From Tenacibaculum sp. Bg11-29 (GTDB lineage: Bacteria; Bacteroidota; Bacteroidia; Flavobacteriales; Flavobacteriaceae), in NCBI RefSeq assembly GCF_002836595.1, contig NZ_PJBB01000003.1, forward strand, positions 1,301,001 through 1,365,000: a DNA stretch of 64,000 nt, in the 5' to 3' direction. The notes under the pieces are model-generated. The model worked only from the letters and a program-made list of their open reading frames with translations, was not told where the DNA came from and did not search any database. Of this stretch, positions 45,718 through 55,166 are shown piece after piece. The translations under genes were made by a program, and so were the position numbers. Within the stretch, counting starts at the first letter, position 1. Every line of letters starts with the position of its first letter.

Positions 45718-48105
45718 TTACTTCTTTATAATATTGTTGTCTTGTTTTTTAACATCTACAGAAACTATTGTTCCAGTTTTATTAGCTTTCTTTTCTATTT
45801 CGGCAACAGTTCCTTCAGTTTTAGTAACGGTTTTACCATTAATGGTTTTAGAAGTAGTTAAAGTAGTAATAGCTAAGTTACCAGAAGTTTGTTTTCTTTC
45901 AATCATTACTTCACTTTTAGCATGAGCGTTAGTGTTGTGCCCTCCTAAAATGGGTGCAATTACCAACCCTATTAAACAAGTAAGTTTAATTAAGATATTC
46001 ATAGACGGACCAGAAGTGTCTTTAAAAGGGTCTCCAACGGTATCACCAGTTACAGCTGCTTTGTGTGCGTCAGAACCTTTGTATGTCATTTCTCCGTTGA
46101 TTTCTACACCAGCTTCAAATGATTTTTTAGCGTTATCCCAAGCTCCACCAGCATTATTTTGAAAGATCGCCCAAAGTACACCAGAAACAGTAACACCTGC
46201 CATATAACCACCAAGCATTTCTGCAATTGCTAAATTATTCATTCCAAATAGCATTGGAACAAAAGCTATAATTAAAGGAAAACCAATAGTTAGTAAACCA
46301 GGTAGTATCATTTCTCTTAAAGATGCTTCCGTAGAAATTGCGACACATTTATCGTATTCTGGTTTCCCAGTACCTTCCATAATTCCAGGAATTTCTTTAA
46401 ATTGACGACGAACCTCTTCTACCATTTCCATGGCAGCTTTACCTACGGCATTCATCGCTAAAGCAGAGAATACTACAGGAACCATTCCTCCAACAAATAG
46501 CATTGCTAAAACTGGTGCTTTAAAAATGTTTATTCCATCAATTCCTGTAAATGTTACATAGGCAGCAAATAGCGCTAGTGATGTTAATGCTGCAGATGCT
46601 ATAGCAAAACCTTTACCAGTTGCAGCAGTTGTATTACCAACAGAGTCTAAAATATCTGTACGTTCTCTAACAATAGGTTCTTGTTCACTCATTTCTGCGA
46701 TACCACCCGCATTATCAGCAATTGGTCCGAAAGCATCAATTGCTAATTGCATAGCTGTTGTTGCCATCATTGCAGAAGCAGCTAAGGCAACTCCGTAAAA
46801 TCCTGCAAATGCATACGATGCCCAAATTGCTCCTGCAAATAATAAAACTGAAGGAAATGTAGAAATCATACCTGTTGCTAAACCTGCAATTATATTTGTT
46901 CCTGCACCAGTACTTGACTGTTGTACTATTTTTAAAATTGGAGGTTTTCCTAATCCTGTGTAATATTCAGTAACTGAAGAAATAACAGCTCCAACGATTA
47001 AACCAACTAATGTTGCGTAGAAAACGCGCATTGAAGAAATGTCTTGTAAACCTTCTCCGAAGAATTCCATTTGCATAGTTTCGGGAAGCATCCATTTACA
47101 TAATACAAAACAAGCAATGGCTACTAAGCCAATAGAAACCCAATTACCAAGATTTAACGCTCCCATTACTTGAGACTCTTTAGCTTCATTACTTTTTATT
47201 TTTACCAACATTGTTCCGATAATAGAAATGATAATTCCTATACCTGCAATTGCCATTGGCAATAAAATTGGCCCAATCCCTCCGAAAGCATCAGAAATAC
47301 TTCCGCCCATATCTTTAATTACATAATTTCCTAAAACCATTGCTGCTAATACCGTTGCGACATAAGATCCAAATAAATCGGCTCCCATACCAGCAACATC
47401 ACCTACGTTGTCACCTACGTTATCAGCAATTGTAGCAGGGTTACGAGGATCATCTTCTGGAATACCAGCTTCAACTTTACCTACTAAATCAGCACCAACA
47501 TCTGCAGCTTTTGTATATATTCCTCCACCAACACGTGCAAATAGAGCAATACTTTCAGCTCCTAAAGAAAATCCCGCCAAGGTTTCTAAAACAATAGTCA
47601 TATCCATTGTATTTGTCCAAACACCTCCCATAAAAAAATAAAAGAATGCAATAAAGAATGTTGTTAAGCCTAAAACAGCTAAACCAGCAACACCAAGTCC
47701 CATTACTGTTCCTCCTCCAAATGATATTTTTAAAGCATTTGGTAAGCTTGTTCGGGCAGCTTGCGTTGTTCTTACGTTCGTTTTAGTTGCTATTTTCATT
47801 CCCATGTTTCCTGCAAAAGCAGAAAAAATAGCTCCACATATAAATGCAATTACGATTAAGTAACTTGTTGTAGGTACAAAAAAGGCTACAATTGCGAGCA
47901 AAACACTTACAATTATTACAAAAATGGCTAAAAGTCTATATTCTGCATTTAAAAAAGCGAGTGCGCCTTCATAAATGTGGTCAGAAATTTCTTTCATTTT
48001 TCCATCACCTGCATCTTGTTTCATTACCCAAGATTTTTTAATACTCATGTAAATTAAACCTAAAACAGCCGCAACGATTGGCATCCAAATCATTATTGAT
48101 TCCAT
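45718..48105 (-). CDS. hppA: Membrane-bound ion-pumping pyrophosphatase
   Basis: The 795-residue protein has about 16 helices and the pyrophosphate-binding signatures [21 protein letters not shown] near 201 and [20 protein letters not shown] near 229. [10 protein letters not shown] (Ala rather than Lys after GNTT) marks the K+-dependent class. It couples PPi hydrolysis to Na+ or H+ transport; which ion cannot be read safely. About 65 residues after the last helix (from [12 protein letters not shown]) form a polar tail rich in Thr and Lys that most family members lack. A soluble pyrophosphatase gene lies upstream on the same strand with its own terminator. Confidence 0.95.
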   Translation of the reverse strand: MESIMIWMPIVAAVLGLIYMSIKKSWVMKQDAGDGKMKEISDHIYEGALAFLNAEYRLLAIFVIIVSVLLAIVAFFVPTTSYLIVIAFICGAIFSAFAGNMGMKIATKTNVRTTQAARTSLPNALKISFGGGTVMGLGVAGLAVLGLTTFFIAFFYFFMGGVWTNTMDMTIVLETLAGFSLGAESIALFARVGGGIYTKAADVGADLVGKVEAGIPEDDPRNPATIADNVGDNVGDVAGMGADLFGSYVATVLAAMVLGNYVIKDMGGSISDAFGGIGPILLPMAIAGIGIIISIIGTMLVKIKSNEAKESQVMGALNLGNWVSIGLVAIACFVLCKWMLPETMQMEFFGEGLQDISSMRVFYATLVGLIVGAVISSVTEYYTGLGKPPILKIVQQSSTGAGTNIIAGLATGMISTFPSVLLFAGAIWASYAFAGFYGVALAASAMMATTAMQLAIDAFGPIADNAGGIAEMSEQEPIVRERTDILDSVGNTTAATGKGFAIASAALTSLALFAAYVTFTGIDGINIFKAPVLAMLFVGGMVPVVFSALAMNAVGKAAMEMVEEVRRQFKEIPGIMEGTGKPEYDKCVAISTEASLREMILPGLLTIGFPLIIAFVPMLFGMNNLAIAEMLGGYMAGVTVSGVLWAIFQNNAGGAWDNAKKSFEAGVEINGEMTYKGSDAHKAAVTGDTVGDPFKDTSGPSMNILIKLTCLIGLVIAPILGGHNTNAHAKSEVMIERKQTSGNLAITTLTTSKTINGKTVTKTEGTVAEIEKKANKTGTIVSVDVKKQDNNIIKK

Positions 48106-48164
48106 ATATTATAGTTTGATTAGTTAGTTAATATTCGTAAATATAACAAAATCAGAGACTAAAC

Positions 48165-48197
48165 AAAAAACCTCTCAGAATGTTCTGAGAGGTTTTT
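48165..48197 (-). terminator. Terminator after ppa
   Basis: AAAAAACCTCTCAGAA pairs with TTCTGAGAGGTTTTT around TG. It separates ppa from hppA. Confidence 0.85.
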
Positions 48198-48222
48198 GAT
48201 ATTTTATATAGAAATTTACTAA

Positions 48223-48750
48223 TTAAATTTTGAAATCACCATTAGTTTTATGCTCGCTATTCTCATAACGTTCGATACATTTATCTAATATTTCATAAGC
48301 TTCATTAGCATCTCCCCATCCACCAACATCTACTTGCTTTTTTTCAAGGTCTTTGTAAACTTGAAAAAAGTGAGTGATTTCTTTTACTTGGTGAGGATTC
48401 ATGTCTTTTAAATCATTCAATTGGCTCCAAATAGGGTCAGAAACTGGTACACAGATAATTTTTTCATCTGGTCCTTTTTCATCTGCCATATGGAAAACAC
48501 CGATAGGTTTAACTTCCATAACACACATTGGAAATGTTGGTTCAGCTCCTAAAAGCAATATATCTAATGGATCACCATCTAAAGCTAAAGTTTCAGGAAT
48601 GAAACCATAATCTCCAGGATACATCATTGATGAAAATAACATTCTATCGAAACGGATTTTACCTAAATCAAAATCATATTCGTATTTATTTCTACTTCCT
48701 TTTGGTATTTCAATTAAAACATCTACTGTTTTTCTTTCTTTTGCAGTCAT
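48223..48750 (-). CDS. ppa: Soluble inorganic pyrophosphatase (family I)
   Basis: From the Met at 48750 (MTAKERKTVDVLIEIPKGS) the protein has 175 residues. A longer frame starts with TTG, but that TTG is part of the -7 promoter box, so it cannot be the start. Motifs are EIPKGSRNKYEYD, YPGDYGFIPETLALDGDPLDILLL (seen in part as YGFIPET and DGDPLDIL) and the downstream Asp/Lys residues of the metal site. It hydrolyses PPi from biosynthesis. It is an independent unit beside hppA. Confidence 0.94.
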   Translation of the reverse strand: MTAKERKTVDVLIEIPKGSRNKYEYDFDLGKIRFDRMLFSSMMYPGDYGFIPETLALDGDPLDILLLGAEPTFPMCVMEVKPIGVFHMADEKGPDEKIICVPVSDPIWSQLNDLKDMNPHQVKEITHFFQVYKDLEKKQVDVGGWGDANEAYEILDKCIERYENSEHKTNGDFKI

Positions 48751-48786
48751 ATATCTTGCTTTTCTTCTGTTTCTAAAAATCGATTG

Positions 48787-48794
48787 CAAAAGTA
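48787..48794 (-). promoter_or_regulatory. Candidate -7 box of ppa
   Basis: On the minus strand TACTTTTG fits TAnnTTTG, 36 bases before the chosen ATG. The box decides the start codon, since the alternative TTG lies inside it. Confidence 0.6.
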
Positions 48795-48840
48795 GTGATT
48801 TATTGGGTGTTTAAAAGAAAAAAGCCATGTTATTTTATCG

Positions 48841-51345
48841 TTATAAACCAGGTTTTATTGCAATACGAATAGCAAACTTAGGACTAGGTGGTGTCATTGA
48901 GCCTGCGGGCGGTGTGTAATTACTTCTCCAAATAGCGTCAATACGTAAAAAACGTAAGTTACCGTAGCCAATATTTTCAAGACCAACACTGTACTCATAA
49001 TAAACTTTATTAGGAGCATTGTAATTAATATTTGATTTGTTAATAGCTAAATTTTTGTCAGATATTGTTCCGTAAGCGGCTCTAAAAGTAACTAAGCTTC
49101 GTAGTTTTAATTTTTTTAATAAAGGAATCCTATTTAAGATAAAACCGTTAAAGTGTTGTTCGAAATGAGTAGCTAAATAAGCATCAGTTACAAAATCATA
49201 ATAATTTAATAAAGCAAATGAGTTTTTTGTTAATGCAAGCGTTTGGTTTGCAGGAATTATATTTAATAATCCTATAGGTAGGTTTCCGAATGTTTTTCCA
49301 GCTTCTACAGTTGCATCTAGAATACCAAATTTACTTAAGAGAATAGGGTGGTTGTATTTAAATTGTAATTTATCATAGGTATGTGTTCCGTTTAAAACAC
49401 CTTTGTATCCTCTGCGGTAGTTTAATACTAGTGTAGGAAATATGTTTCGACCAAAACGTCTTTGAACCCCTAAACCATATACAAACCTGCCAGGAGTATA
49501 TGAAAGATAAATATCAGAAGCTACATCAGTTATTTGTGATTGAGTTTTTCCTTTTTTATCAAGATAATCCATAGAGAAATGCTTCGGAGAGGCAGATTGT
49601 ATTTTAGCATGAGAAAAATTAACTCCTACGTGTAGATTTTTTTTGACTTGATAATCAAAATTAGTTGCTATTTTTTCTACTTTAGATAAGAAAAAATTAT
49701 CTCCTCTAGAAAACAATGCATCAGTACCAAAAGTTGTACCTAAAAGTTGAGAGGTGTTTAGTAATGAACTCCCTAGTTGTTCAATATCTTTTTGATATGC
49801 TAATCCAATTGAAATTCTTGGTTGGTATGATAGTAGGTAACGTCCTTCAATACCGTATTTTAATTTTTTGTCTTTAAAGCCATAAGCTAAATGTCCACTT
49901 AAACGAAAACGATCATCTTTTGTTTTAAAAGTTCTAAAAGAAAGTTTTGTTCTGAATCCTTCTACTTGATTATTAGCAAAAAGAGTCCATAAAGGACCAA
50001 ACTGAACCCCCCATTTAGTATCTACATATCCACTTGCTACAGTGTTTATTAAACCTGTAATGTTTTTAATTTGTTTTTTTTCTTTTACCTCTTTTATAAA
50101 GTTGTAAGTTGAGTTACTTTCTTCATTTTCTTTTGACTTCCAATACGTATCCTTTTTAGTGTATTGATCTGGTCTTAGTTTTACAATATTTTTAGTGTAA
50201 AATTCTTTAAGTAGAGGTTTGTTTAATATGTATTTATCAAAAAGGATTGTCTTTTTGATGGTTAAGCCTTTGTTGCTTTCATTTTTATCTAGAAAAGTAA
50301 AATCTCCTTCATAAATGTTTTTGGTAGGAATGTAGATGCTATCATTTCTTACTTCGAATTCTTTTTCAAAAGACAAGCCTCTAACAAAATTTAAGTTAAT
50401 ACTTTTATGAACTTTCATTTTTAACTTATTTATAGCGAATGTTTTGTCCGTTACCCAAAAGTTTCCTTGAAAAGCTAAATCACCATCTCTAATAGGAAAG
50501 AAATAAATGTTATATAGTTTTTTATCGTTTTTAACGATACTGTCATATAAAACATAATCATAAGTTGAAAATCCATCTGTAGATAATGGACTAACAAAAG
50601 ACTTTCTTAATAAAGTGATGTTGTTTTTAAAAACATCAACATTTTGAAATGTATTAGACATTCTATCGAAAACAAAACCTTGTGCTCCTAAGCCTTCAAA
50701 TTTTTCAGCCTCGATATCAGTTCTAATATTTTTAGTTTTGTTATCGCCATAAATGTTCGCAATTTCCTCATTTAAATAAATAGGTAGATAATAATTAATC
50801 CCGTCACTATCATATTTTATTTTACTAATGGTTTCTTTATAATCATTCTTAAAAATTTTCTTTAAGAAAAGCGTGTCTAAATTATTAAGACCTATTTCAA
50901 TAGTTGTATGCTTTTTATATTGATAGTGATTTACCAAATCGAGACCATTTTTTCTTTTCCTTTTCCAGATTTCTTTTAAAATTCGATAAGCTGGGTTTTC
51001 TTTTTTCCTTAAACGTTTTTTTGGCTTTGAAACAATGATTACCTCTTCTAATTGGTTTTCTCCTTCTTTAAGTACAATGTTTAAATACTTAGTTTTTTTA
51101 TTAACTTTTATCGTTTGTGCCTGAAAACCTATAAAAGAAACTTCTAGGGTGCCTCGATATTTTTTTGTTTTCAGGAAAAACTTACCATTATCATCAGTGG
51201 TGGTTCCATAAGTTGTGTTCTTTAAAAAAACATTCACAAAAGGCATAGGATTGTTAAATTCATCAACAACTTTACCTTTTAATGTAATTTGAGAATATAA
51301 TGTACTGGCAATGAGTAGTAGTAATAGTAATAGCGTTTTCTTCAT
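48841..51345 (-). CDS. DUF5686/carboxypeptidase-like regulatory domain outer-membrane protein
   Basis: The start is set at 51345 (MKKTLLLLLLLIASTLYSQ signal). The longer frame to 51405 runs back through the terminator of pdhB and is rejected. The 834-residue protein has an N-terminal CarboxypepD_reg domain (ITLKGKVVDEFNNPMPFVNV, about 20-105) and then a long DUF5686 region. That region is rich in beta strands with aromatic residues and ends in a C-terminal barrel-like part (KFAIRIAIKPGL). It is probably an outer-membrane beta-barrel protein. The function is unknown; members are common in Flavobacteriaceae. It lies downstream of pdhB on the same strand but has its own unit. Confidence 0.85.
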   Translation of the reverse strand: MKKTLLLLLLLIASTLYSQITLKGKVVDEFNNPMPFVNVFLKNTTYGTTTDDNGKFFLKTKKYRGTLEVSFIGFQAQTIKVNKKTKYLNIVLKEGENQLEEVIIVSKPKKRLRKKENPAYRILKEIWKRKRKNGLDLVNHYQYKKHTTIEIGLNNLDTLFLKKIFKNDYKETISKIKYDSDGINYYLPIYLNEEIANIYGDNKTKNIRTDIEAEKFEGLGAQGFVFDRMSNTFQNVDVFKNNITLLRKSFVSPLSTDGFSTYDYVLYDSIVKNDKKLYNIYFFPIRDGDLAFQGNFWVTDKTFAINKLKMKVHKSINLNFVRGLSFEKEFEVRNDSIYIPTKNIYEGDFTFLDKNESNKGLTIKKTILFDKYILNKPLLKEFYTKNIVKLRPDQYTKKDTYWKSKENEESNSTYNFIKEVKEKKQIKNITGLINTVASGYVDTKWGVQFGPLWTLFANNQVEGFRTKLSFRTFKTKDDRFRLSGHLAYGFKDKKLKYGIEGRYLLSYQPRISIGLAYQKDIEQLGSSLLNTSQLLGTTFGTDALFSRGDNFFLSKVEKIATNFDYQVKKNLHVGVNFSHAKIQSASPKHFSMDYLDKKGKTQSQITDVASDIYLSYTPGRFVYGLGVQRRFGRNIFPTLVLNYRRGYKGVLNGTHTYDKLQFKYNHPILLSKFGILDATVEAGKTFGNLPIGLLNIIPANQTLALTKNSFALLNYYDFVTDAYLATHFEQHFNGFILNRIPLLKKLKLRSLVTFRAAYGTISDKNLAINKSNINYNAPNKVYYEYSVGLENIGYGNLRFLRIDAIWRSNYTPPAGSMTPPSPKFAIRIAIKPGL

Positions 51346-51360
51346 CATTTTTATTACTGG

Positions 51361-51393
51361 AAAATCCTTTTGACCAAGGTCAAAAGGATTTTT
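51361..51393 (-). terminator. Terminator after pdhB
   Basis: AATCCTTTTGACC pairs perfectly with GGTCAAAAGGATT around AA, with a T tract on the minus-strand side. It lies just past the pdhB stop. Confidence 0.82.
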
Positions 51394-51419
51394 GTTTTTA
51401 ATCAATTTTTTATTTTCTC

Positions 51420-52403
51420 TTACTTATTAATGTATAAAACGTCTTTTACCGCTTTAATAACATCATTAGCATTTGGCATCCACTCTTCTAATAAAACAGG
51501 TGAATACGGTGCAGGAGTATCTGCTGTTGTAATTCTTTTTATAGGAGCATCTAAATAATCAAAAGCTTCATCTTGAATTCTAAAAGTTATTTCAGATGAA
51601 ATACTACCGAAAGGCCATGCTTCTTCTAAAATTACTAATCTGTTAGTTTTCTTTACTGATTCAAGAATTGTTTTATGATCCATCGGACGAACTGTACGTA
51701 AGTCAATAACTTCAACAGAAATACCTTCTTTAGCTAACTCATCAGCAGCTTTGTAAGCTTCTTTTATAATTTTACCAAAAGAAACAACTGTTACATCAGT
51801 ACCTTCTCTTTTAATATCTGCAACTCCGATAGGAATGATATATTCTCCTTCAGGAATTTCCATTTTATCTCCATACATCTGTTCAGATTCCATAAAAATT
51901 ACTGGATCATCATCACGAATAGCTGCTTTCAATAATCCTTTAGCATCGTAAGGGTTAGATGGTACAATTACTTTTAGTCCTGGAGTGTTTGCGAACCAGT
52001 TTTCAAAAGCTTGTGAGTGTGTAGCGCCTAATTGACCTGCAGCACCTGTTGGGCCACGGAAAACAATAGGGCAATTGAATTGACCACCAGACATTTGACG
52101 AATTTTAGCTGCGTTATTGATAATTTGATCAATACCAACTAAAGAGAAGTTAAAAGTCATGTATTCAACAATCGGACGGTTTCCATTCATTGCAGAACCA
52201 ACTGCAATACCCCCGAAACCTAATTCAGCAATAGGAGTGTCGATAACTCTTTTCTCTCCAAACTCATCCAACATTCCTTTAGAAGCTTTGTAAGCTCCAT
52301 TATATTCTGCTACTTCTTCCCCCATTAAATAAATGCTTTCATCTCTTCGCATTTCTTCACTCATAGCTTCGCAAATAGCTTCTCTAAATTGTACTGTTTT
52401 CAT
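51420..52403 (-). CDS. pdhB: Pyruvate dehydrogenase E1 component, beta subunit
   Basis: The 327-residue protein has transketolase central and C-terminal domains: MGEEVAEYNGAYKASKG near 27, DTPIAELGFGGIAVG near 55, RGPTGAAGQLGATHSQ near 115 and GISVEVIDLRTVRPMD near 218. It pairs with E1 alpha to decarboxylate pyruvate with TPP as cofactor. The alpha and E2 genes are not adjacent; a separate pdhB is usual in Flavobacteriaceae. The TPP-regulated uptake locus in this window supplies its cofactor. It is divergent from etfBA with a 217-base intergenic region. Confidence 0.92.
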   Translation of the reverse strand: MKTVQFREAICEAMSEEMRRDESIYLMGEEVAEYNGAYKASKGMLDEFGEKRVIDTPIAELGFGGIAVGSAMNGNRPIVEYMTFNFSLVGIDQIINNAAKIRQMSGGQFNCPIVFRGPTGAAGQLGATHSQAFENWFANTPGLKVIVPSNPYDAKGLLKAAIRDDDPVIFMESEQMYGDKMEIPEGEYIIPIGVADIKREGTDVTVVSFGKIIKEAYKAADELAKEGISVEVIDLRTVRPMDHKTILESVKKTNRLVILEEAWPFGSISSEITFRIQDEAFDYLDAPIKRITTADTPAPYSPVLLEEWMPNANDVIKAVKDVLYINK

Positions 52404-52538
52404 ACGTTTTATTAGTAGTTGTTTATCAAGATTGCAAAAATAATAAAAATTGAAATAATAAAATAGGTTTTTAACTTAAACAAATAATTACTTATGTTTA
52501 TAGCGTTTTATCGTTGTTTTTGAGCAAAAAAGTAAAAT

Positions 52539-52562
52539 ATTTATTATGCATGCATAATAAAT
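52539..52562. promoter_or_regulatory. Perfect 24-bp palindrome, candidate operator for etfBA
   Basis: The left arm ATTTATTATGCA (52539-52550) is followed directly by its exact reverse complement (52551-52562), with no spacer. It lies between divergent pdhB and etfBA, 15 bases before the etfB -7-like box, so it covers the expected -33 region. No transcription factor gene is adjacent. Confidence 0.6.
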
Positions 52563-52577
52563 TATCAAAAAAAAACG

Positions 52578-52585
52578 TAACTTCG
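52578..52585 (+). promoter_or_regulatory. Candidate -7 box of etfBA
   Basis: TAACTTCG differs from TAnnTTTG at one position and lies 35 bases before the etfB start, just downstream of the palindrome. Confidence 0.35.
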
Positions 52586-52620
52586 TCGTTCAAAATTAAG
52601 TTTCTTAAAAACAACGATAT

Positions 52621-53361
52621 ATGAAAATATTAGTCTGTATCAGTCATGTTCCTGATACTACTTCGAAAATTAACTTTACAGATAACAATACAAAGTTTGA
52701 TACTAACGGAGTTCAATATGTTATAAACCCTTATGATGAGTTCAGTTTAACTCGCGCTATGTGGTTTAAAGAAAAACAAGGTGCTAGTGTAACAGTGGTA
52801 AATGTTGGAGATGCTTCAACAGAGCCAACTTTACGTAAAGCTTTAGCTATTGGTGCAGATAATGCTGTTCGTGTAAATGTAGCCCCAACAGATGGTTTAA
52901 TGGTTGCTAAAGAATTAGCTGAAGTTGTAAAAAACGGAGGTTACGATTTGGTTTTAGCAGGAAAAGAATCTGCGGATTATAATGGTCAAATGGTACCAGG
53001 AATGTTAGCTTCTTTAGTCGATTTTAACTTCGTAAATGCTTGTGTAGGGCTAGAGGTTGATGGAACGGCTGTAACATTGGATAGAGAAATAGATGGAGGT
53101 GAAGAAAAAGTGTCTTCAGTTTTACCTATGGTTGTTGCTGGTCAAAAAGGAATGGTAGAAGAGAAAGATTTACGCATACCTAATATGCGTGGTATTATGA
53201 TGGCGCGTAAAAAACCATTATCAGTTGTAGAACCTATTGGTGCTGCTACAAGTACTGCTACTAAGGATTTTGAAAAGCCTGCTGAAAAAGGAGCAATTAA
53301 GTTAGTAGATAATGTTGATGCTTTAATCGATTTATTACATAACGAAGCGAAAGCAATTTAA
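52621..53361 (+). CDS. etfB: Electron transfer flavoprotein, beta subunit
   Basis: The 246-residue protein has the EtfB features CISHVPDTTSKINF at the N-terminus, NPYDEFSLTRAMWFKE near 37, and the AMP/FAD loop DLVLAGKESADYNGQMVP near 101. It forms a heterodimer with EtfA and carries electrons from acyl-CoA and similar dehydrogenases to the quinone pool. The two genes are separated by 84 bases without a hairpin, so they are a single unit. Confidence 0.95.
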   Translation: MKILVCISHVPDTTSKINFTDNNTKFDTNGVQYVINPYDEFSLTRAMWFKEKQGASVTVVNVGDASTEPTLRKALAIGADNAVRVNVAPTDGLMVAKELAEVVKNGGYDLVLAGKESADYNGQMVPGMLASLVDFNFVNACVGLEVDGTAVTLDREIDGGEEKVSSVLPMVVAGQKGMVEEKDLRIPNMRGIMMARKKPLSVVEPIGAATSTATKDFEKPAEKGAIKLVDNVDALIDLLHNEAKAI

Positions 53362-53445
53362 AAGAAAGATTTACAATAACATCATAACGAGTAGAGTAAG
53401 ATAATGTTACTTTTTATCGTTAATGATATAAAAAACATAAAAAAT

Positions 53446-54399
53446 ATGTCTGTATTAGTTTTTGCCGATTCATCGGAAGGAAAATTTAAAAAAACTGCTT
53501 TTGAGGTAGTTTCGTACGGAAAAAAAGTAGCAGAGCAGCAAGGAAGTGATATGTTAGTTTTAACTATCAATGGAGGTGATGCTTCTGAATTGTATGCTTA
53601 CGGAGCAGAAAAAGTAATTGAAGTAAAAAATGATTTACCGTCTTTTAATGCAAAAGCATACGCAGCTGTTATTAAACAGGTAGTGGAAGCTAAAGCAGCA
53701 AATACCGTAATTATTGATTCAAGTATTGATGGATTTACAGTTGCTCCATTAGTTGCTGTAGCTATTGAAGCAGGTTATGCATCTAATGTAGTTGATTTAC
53801 CAAGTAGTACAAGTCCGTTTATTGTAAAGAGAAAAGCTTTTTCGAACAAAGGCTTTAACAACACTGAAATTTCGACAGGAAACAAAGTAGTTGGTGTTGC
53901 AAAAAATTCATACGGAGCTCATGAAAATGTAGTTAGTGGATCAGTTGAAAGTTTCGATGCAACTTTACCTGATTTAGGAGTAAAGTCAGAAAGTATTAGT
54001 AAAGCAACAGGTGTTGTATCTATTGCAGATGCTGATATCGTTGTTTCTGCAGGAAGAGGGATGAAAGGTCCTGAGAACTGGGGGATGATAGAAGAGTTAG
54101 CGAGCGTATTAGGAGCAGCAACGGCATGTTCTAAGCCAGTTTCAGATTTAGGTTGGAGACCTCATGGAGAGCATGTTGGTCAAACAGGTAAGCCAGTAGC
54201 ATCAAACTTATATATAGCGATTGGTATTTCTGGAGCAATTCAGCATTTAGCAGGTGTTAATGCATCAAAAGTAAAAGTAGTTATTAATTCAGATCCTGAT
54301 GCACCTTTCTTTAAAGCCGCAGATTATGGTATTGTTGGTGATGCTTTTGAGGTTGTACCTCAATTAATAGAGAAATTAAAAGCTTTTAAGCAAGCATAA
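53446..54399 (+). CDS. etfA: Electron transfer flavoprotein, alpha subunit
   Basis: The start is set at 53446 (MSVLVFADSSEGKFKK), matching the usual EtfA N-terminus; the longer frame adds 14 unsupported residues. The C-terminal FAD domain has SAGRGMKGPENWGM near 205, SKPVSDLGWRPHGEHVGQTG near 239 and IAIGISGAIQHLAG near 270. The 317-residue length is typical. It is co-transcribed with etfB and ends before a long hairpin terminator. Confidence 0.95.
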   Translation: MSVLVFADSSEGKFKKTAFEVVSYGKKVAEQQGSDMLVLTINGGDASELYAYGAEKVIEVKNDLPSFNAKAYAAVIKQVVEAKAANTVIIDSSIDGFTVAPLVAVAIEAGYASNVVDLPSSTSPFIVKRKAFSNKGFNNTEISTGNKVVGVAKNSYGAHENVVSGSVESFDATLPDLGVKSESISKATGVVSIADADIVVSAGRGMKGPENWGMIEELASVLGAATACSKPVSDLGWRPHGEHVGQTGKPVASNLYIAIGISGAIQHLAGVNASKVKVVINSDPDAPFFKAADYGIVGDAFEVVPQLIEKLKAFKQA

Positions 54400-54478
54400 T
54401 TTTACAAGTAAAAATTTTCTTTTTACAGAAATTAGAGGTGAACCCATAATTTTTAGTAAATTGTGCCGACTAAAGAAG

Positions 54479-54526
54479 GCTGTCTAAGTTTGAAGCGTAT
54501 TGCCTAAAATTAGACAGCTTTTTTCT
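54479..54526 (+). terminator. Terminator after etfA
   Basis: GCTGTCTAA pairs with TTAGACAGC around a 22-base loop, followed by a T tract. Confidence 0.75.
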
Positions 54527-54544
54527 TATTTATGATAATTGTAC

Positions 54545-55153
54545 ATGAGTTTAATTAAATTGACTATTAAAGGTATTTCTTATAGCCAAACTCAAAGTGG
54601 TGCTTATGCATTAGTGTTGAGTGAAATGGACGGTGTAAGAACACTTCCTATTATTATTGGATCTTTTGAAGCACAATCTATTGCAATAGCTTTAGAAAAA
54701 GAAATTCGTCCGCCAAGACCACTTACGCATGATTTATTTAAAACATTTTCAGATAGGTTTTCTATTAAAGTAACTCAGGTTATTATTCATAAGTTGGTTG
54801 ATGGTGTTTTTTATTCTAGTTTAATTTGTGAAAGAGATGGGGTAGAAGAGCTTATTGATACACGTACTTCTGACGCGATTGCTTTAGCTGTTCGTTTTCA
54901 AGCACCTATTTTTACTTATGAGAATATTTTAGATAAAGCAGGTGTTTATTTAAAGATGGATGAAGAATTAATTATAGAAGAAGATTTAGAATCTGATGAA
55001 ATTGAGTTTTCTTTAGAGGATGAGCTTGATGATAATAAAAACTATACAAATATATCATTAGAGGAATTAAATGAGCAACTTAATGAGGCGGTTGAAAATG
55101 AAGATTATGAATTGGCTGCAGAAATTCGAGACGAAATTAGTAAGCGTTCTTAA
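54545..55153 (+). CDS. Bifunctional nuclease family protein (DUF151) with C-terminal UVR motif
   Basis: The start is the ATG at 54545 (MSLIKLTIKGISYSQTQSG); a TTG two codons earlier is not needed. The 202-residue protein has the bifunctional nuclease domain, with LPIIIGSFEAQSIAIALE near 33 and DTRTSDAIALAVRFQAPIFT near 104. A Glu-rich linker and a UvrB/UvrC-type helix pair follow (EELNEQLNEAVENEDYELAA, near 170). The family has been reported to cleave RNA and DNA; its cellular role in Bacteroidota is unclear. Confidence 0.88.
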   Translation: MSLIKLTIKGISYSQTQSGAYALVLSEMDGVRTLPIIIGSFEAQSIAIALEKEIRPPRPLTHDLFKTFSDRFSIKVTQVIIHKLVDGVFYSSLICERDGVEELIDTRTSDAIALAVRFQAPIFTYENILDKAGVYLKMDEELIIEEDLESDEIEFSLEDELDDNKNYTNISLEELNEQLNEAVENEDYELAAEIRDEISKRS

Positions 55154-55166
55154 CAAAAAAAATAAA

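Noticed and set aside
48751..48789. Longer TTG-started ppa
   Set aside because: The TTG is part of the TACTTTTG promoter box; the Met at 48750 matches known family N-termini.
51346..51405. Twenty-residue N-terminal extension of the DUF5686 protein
   Set aside because: It reads through the pdhB terminator, and a clear signal peptide starts at the internal Met.
54400..54544. Possible tRNA or small structured RNA between etfA and the nuclease gene
   Set aside because: No cloverleaf arms or CCA-adjacent pattern; the sequence is explained by the terminator hairpin.
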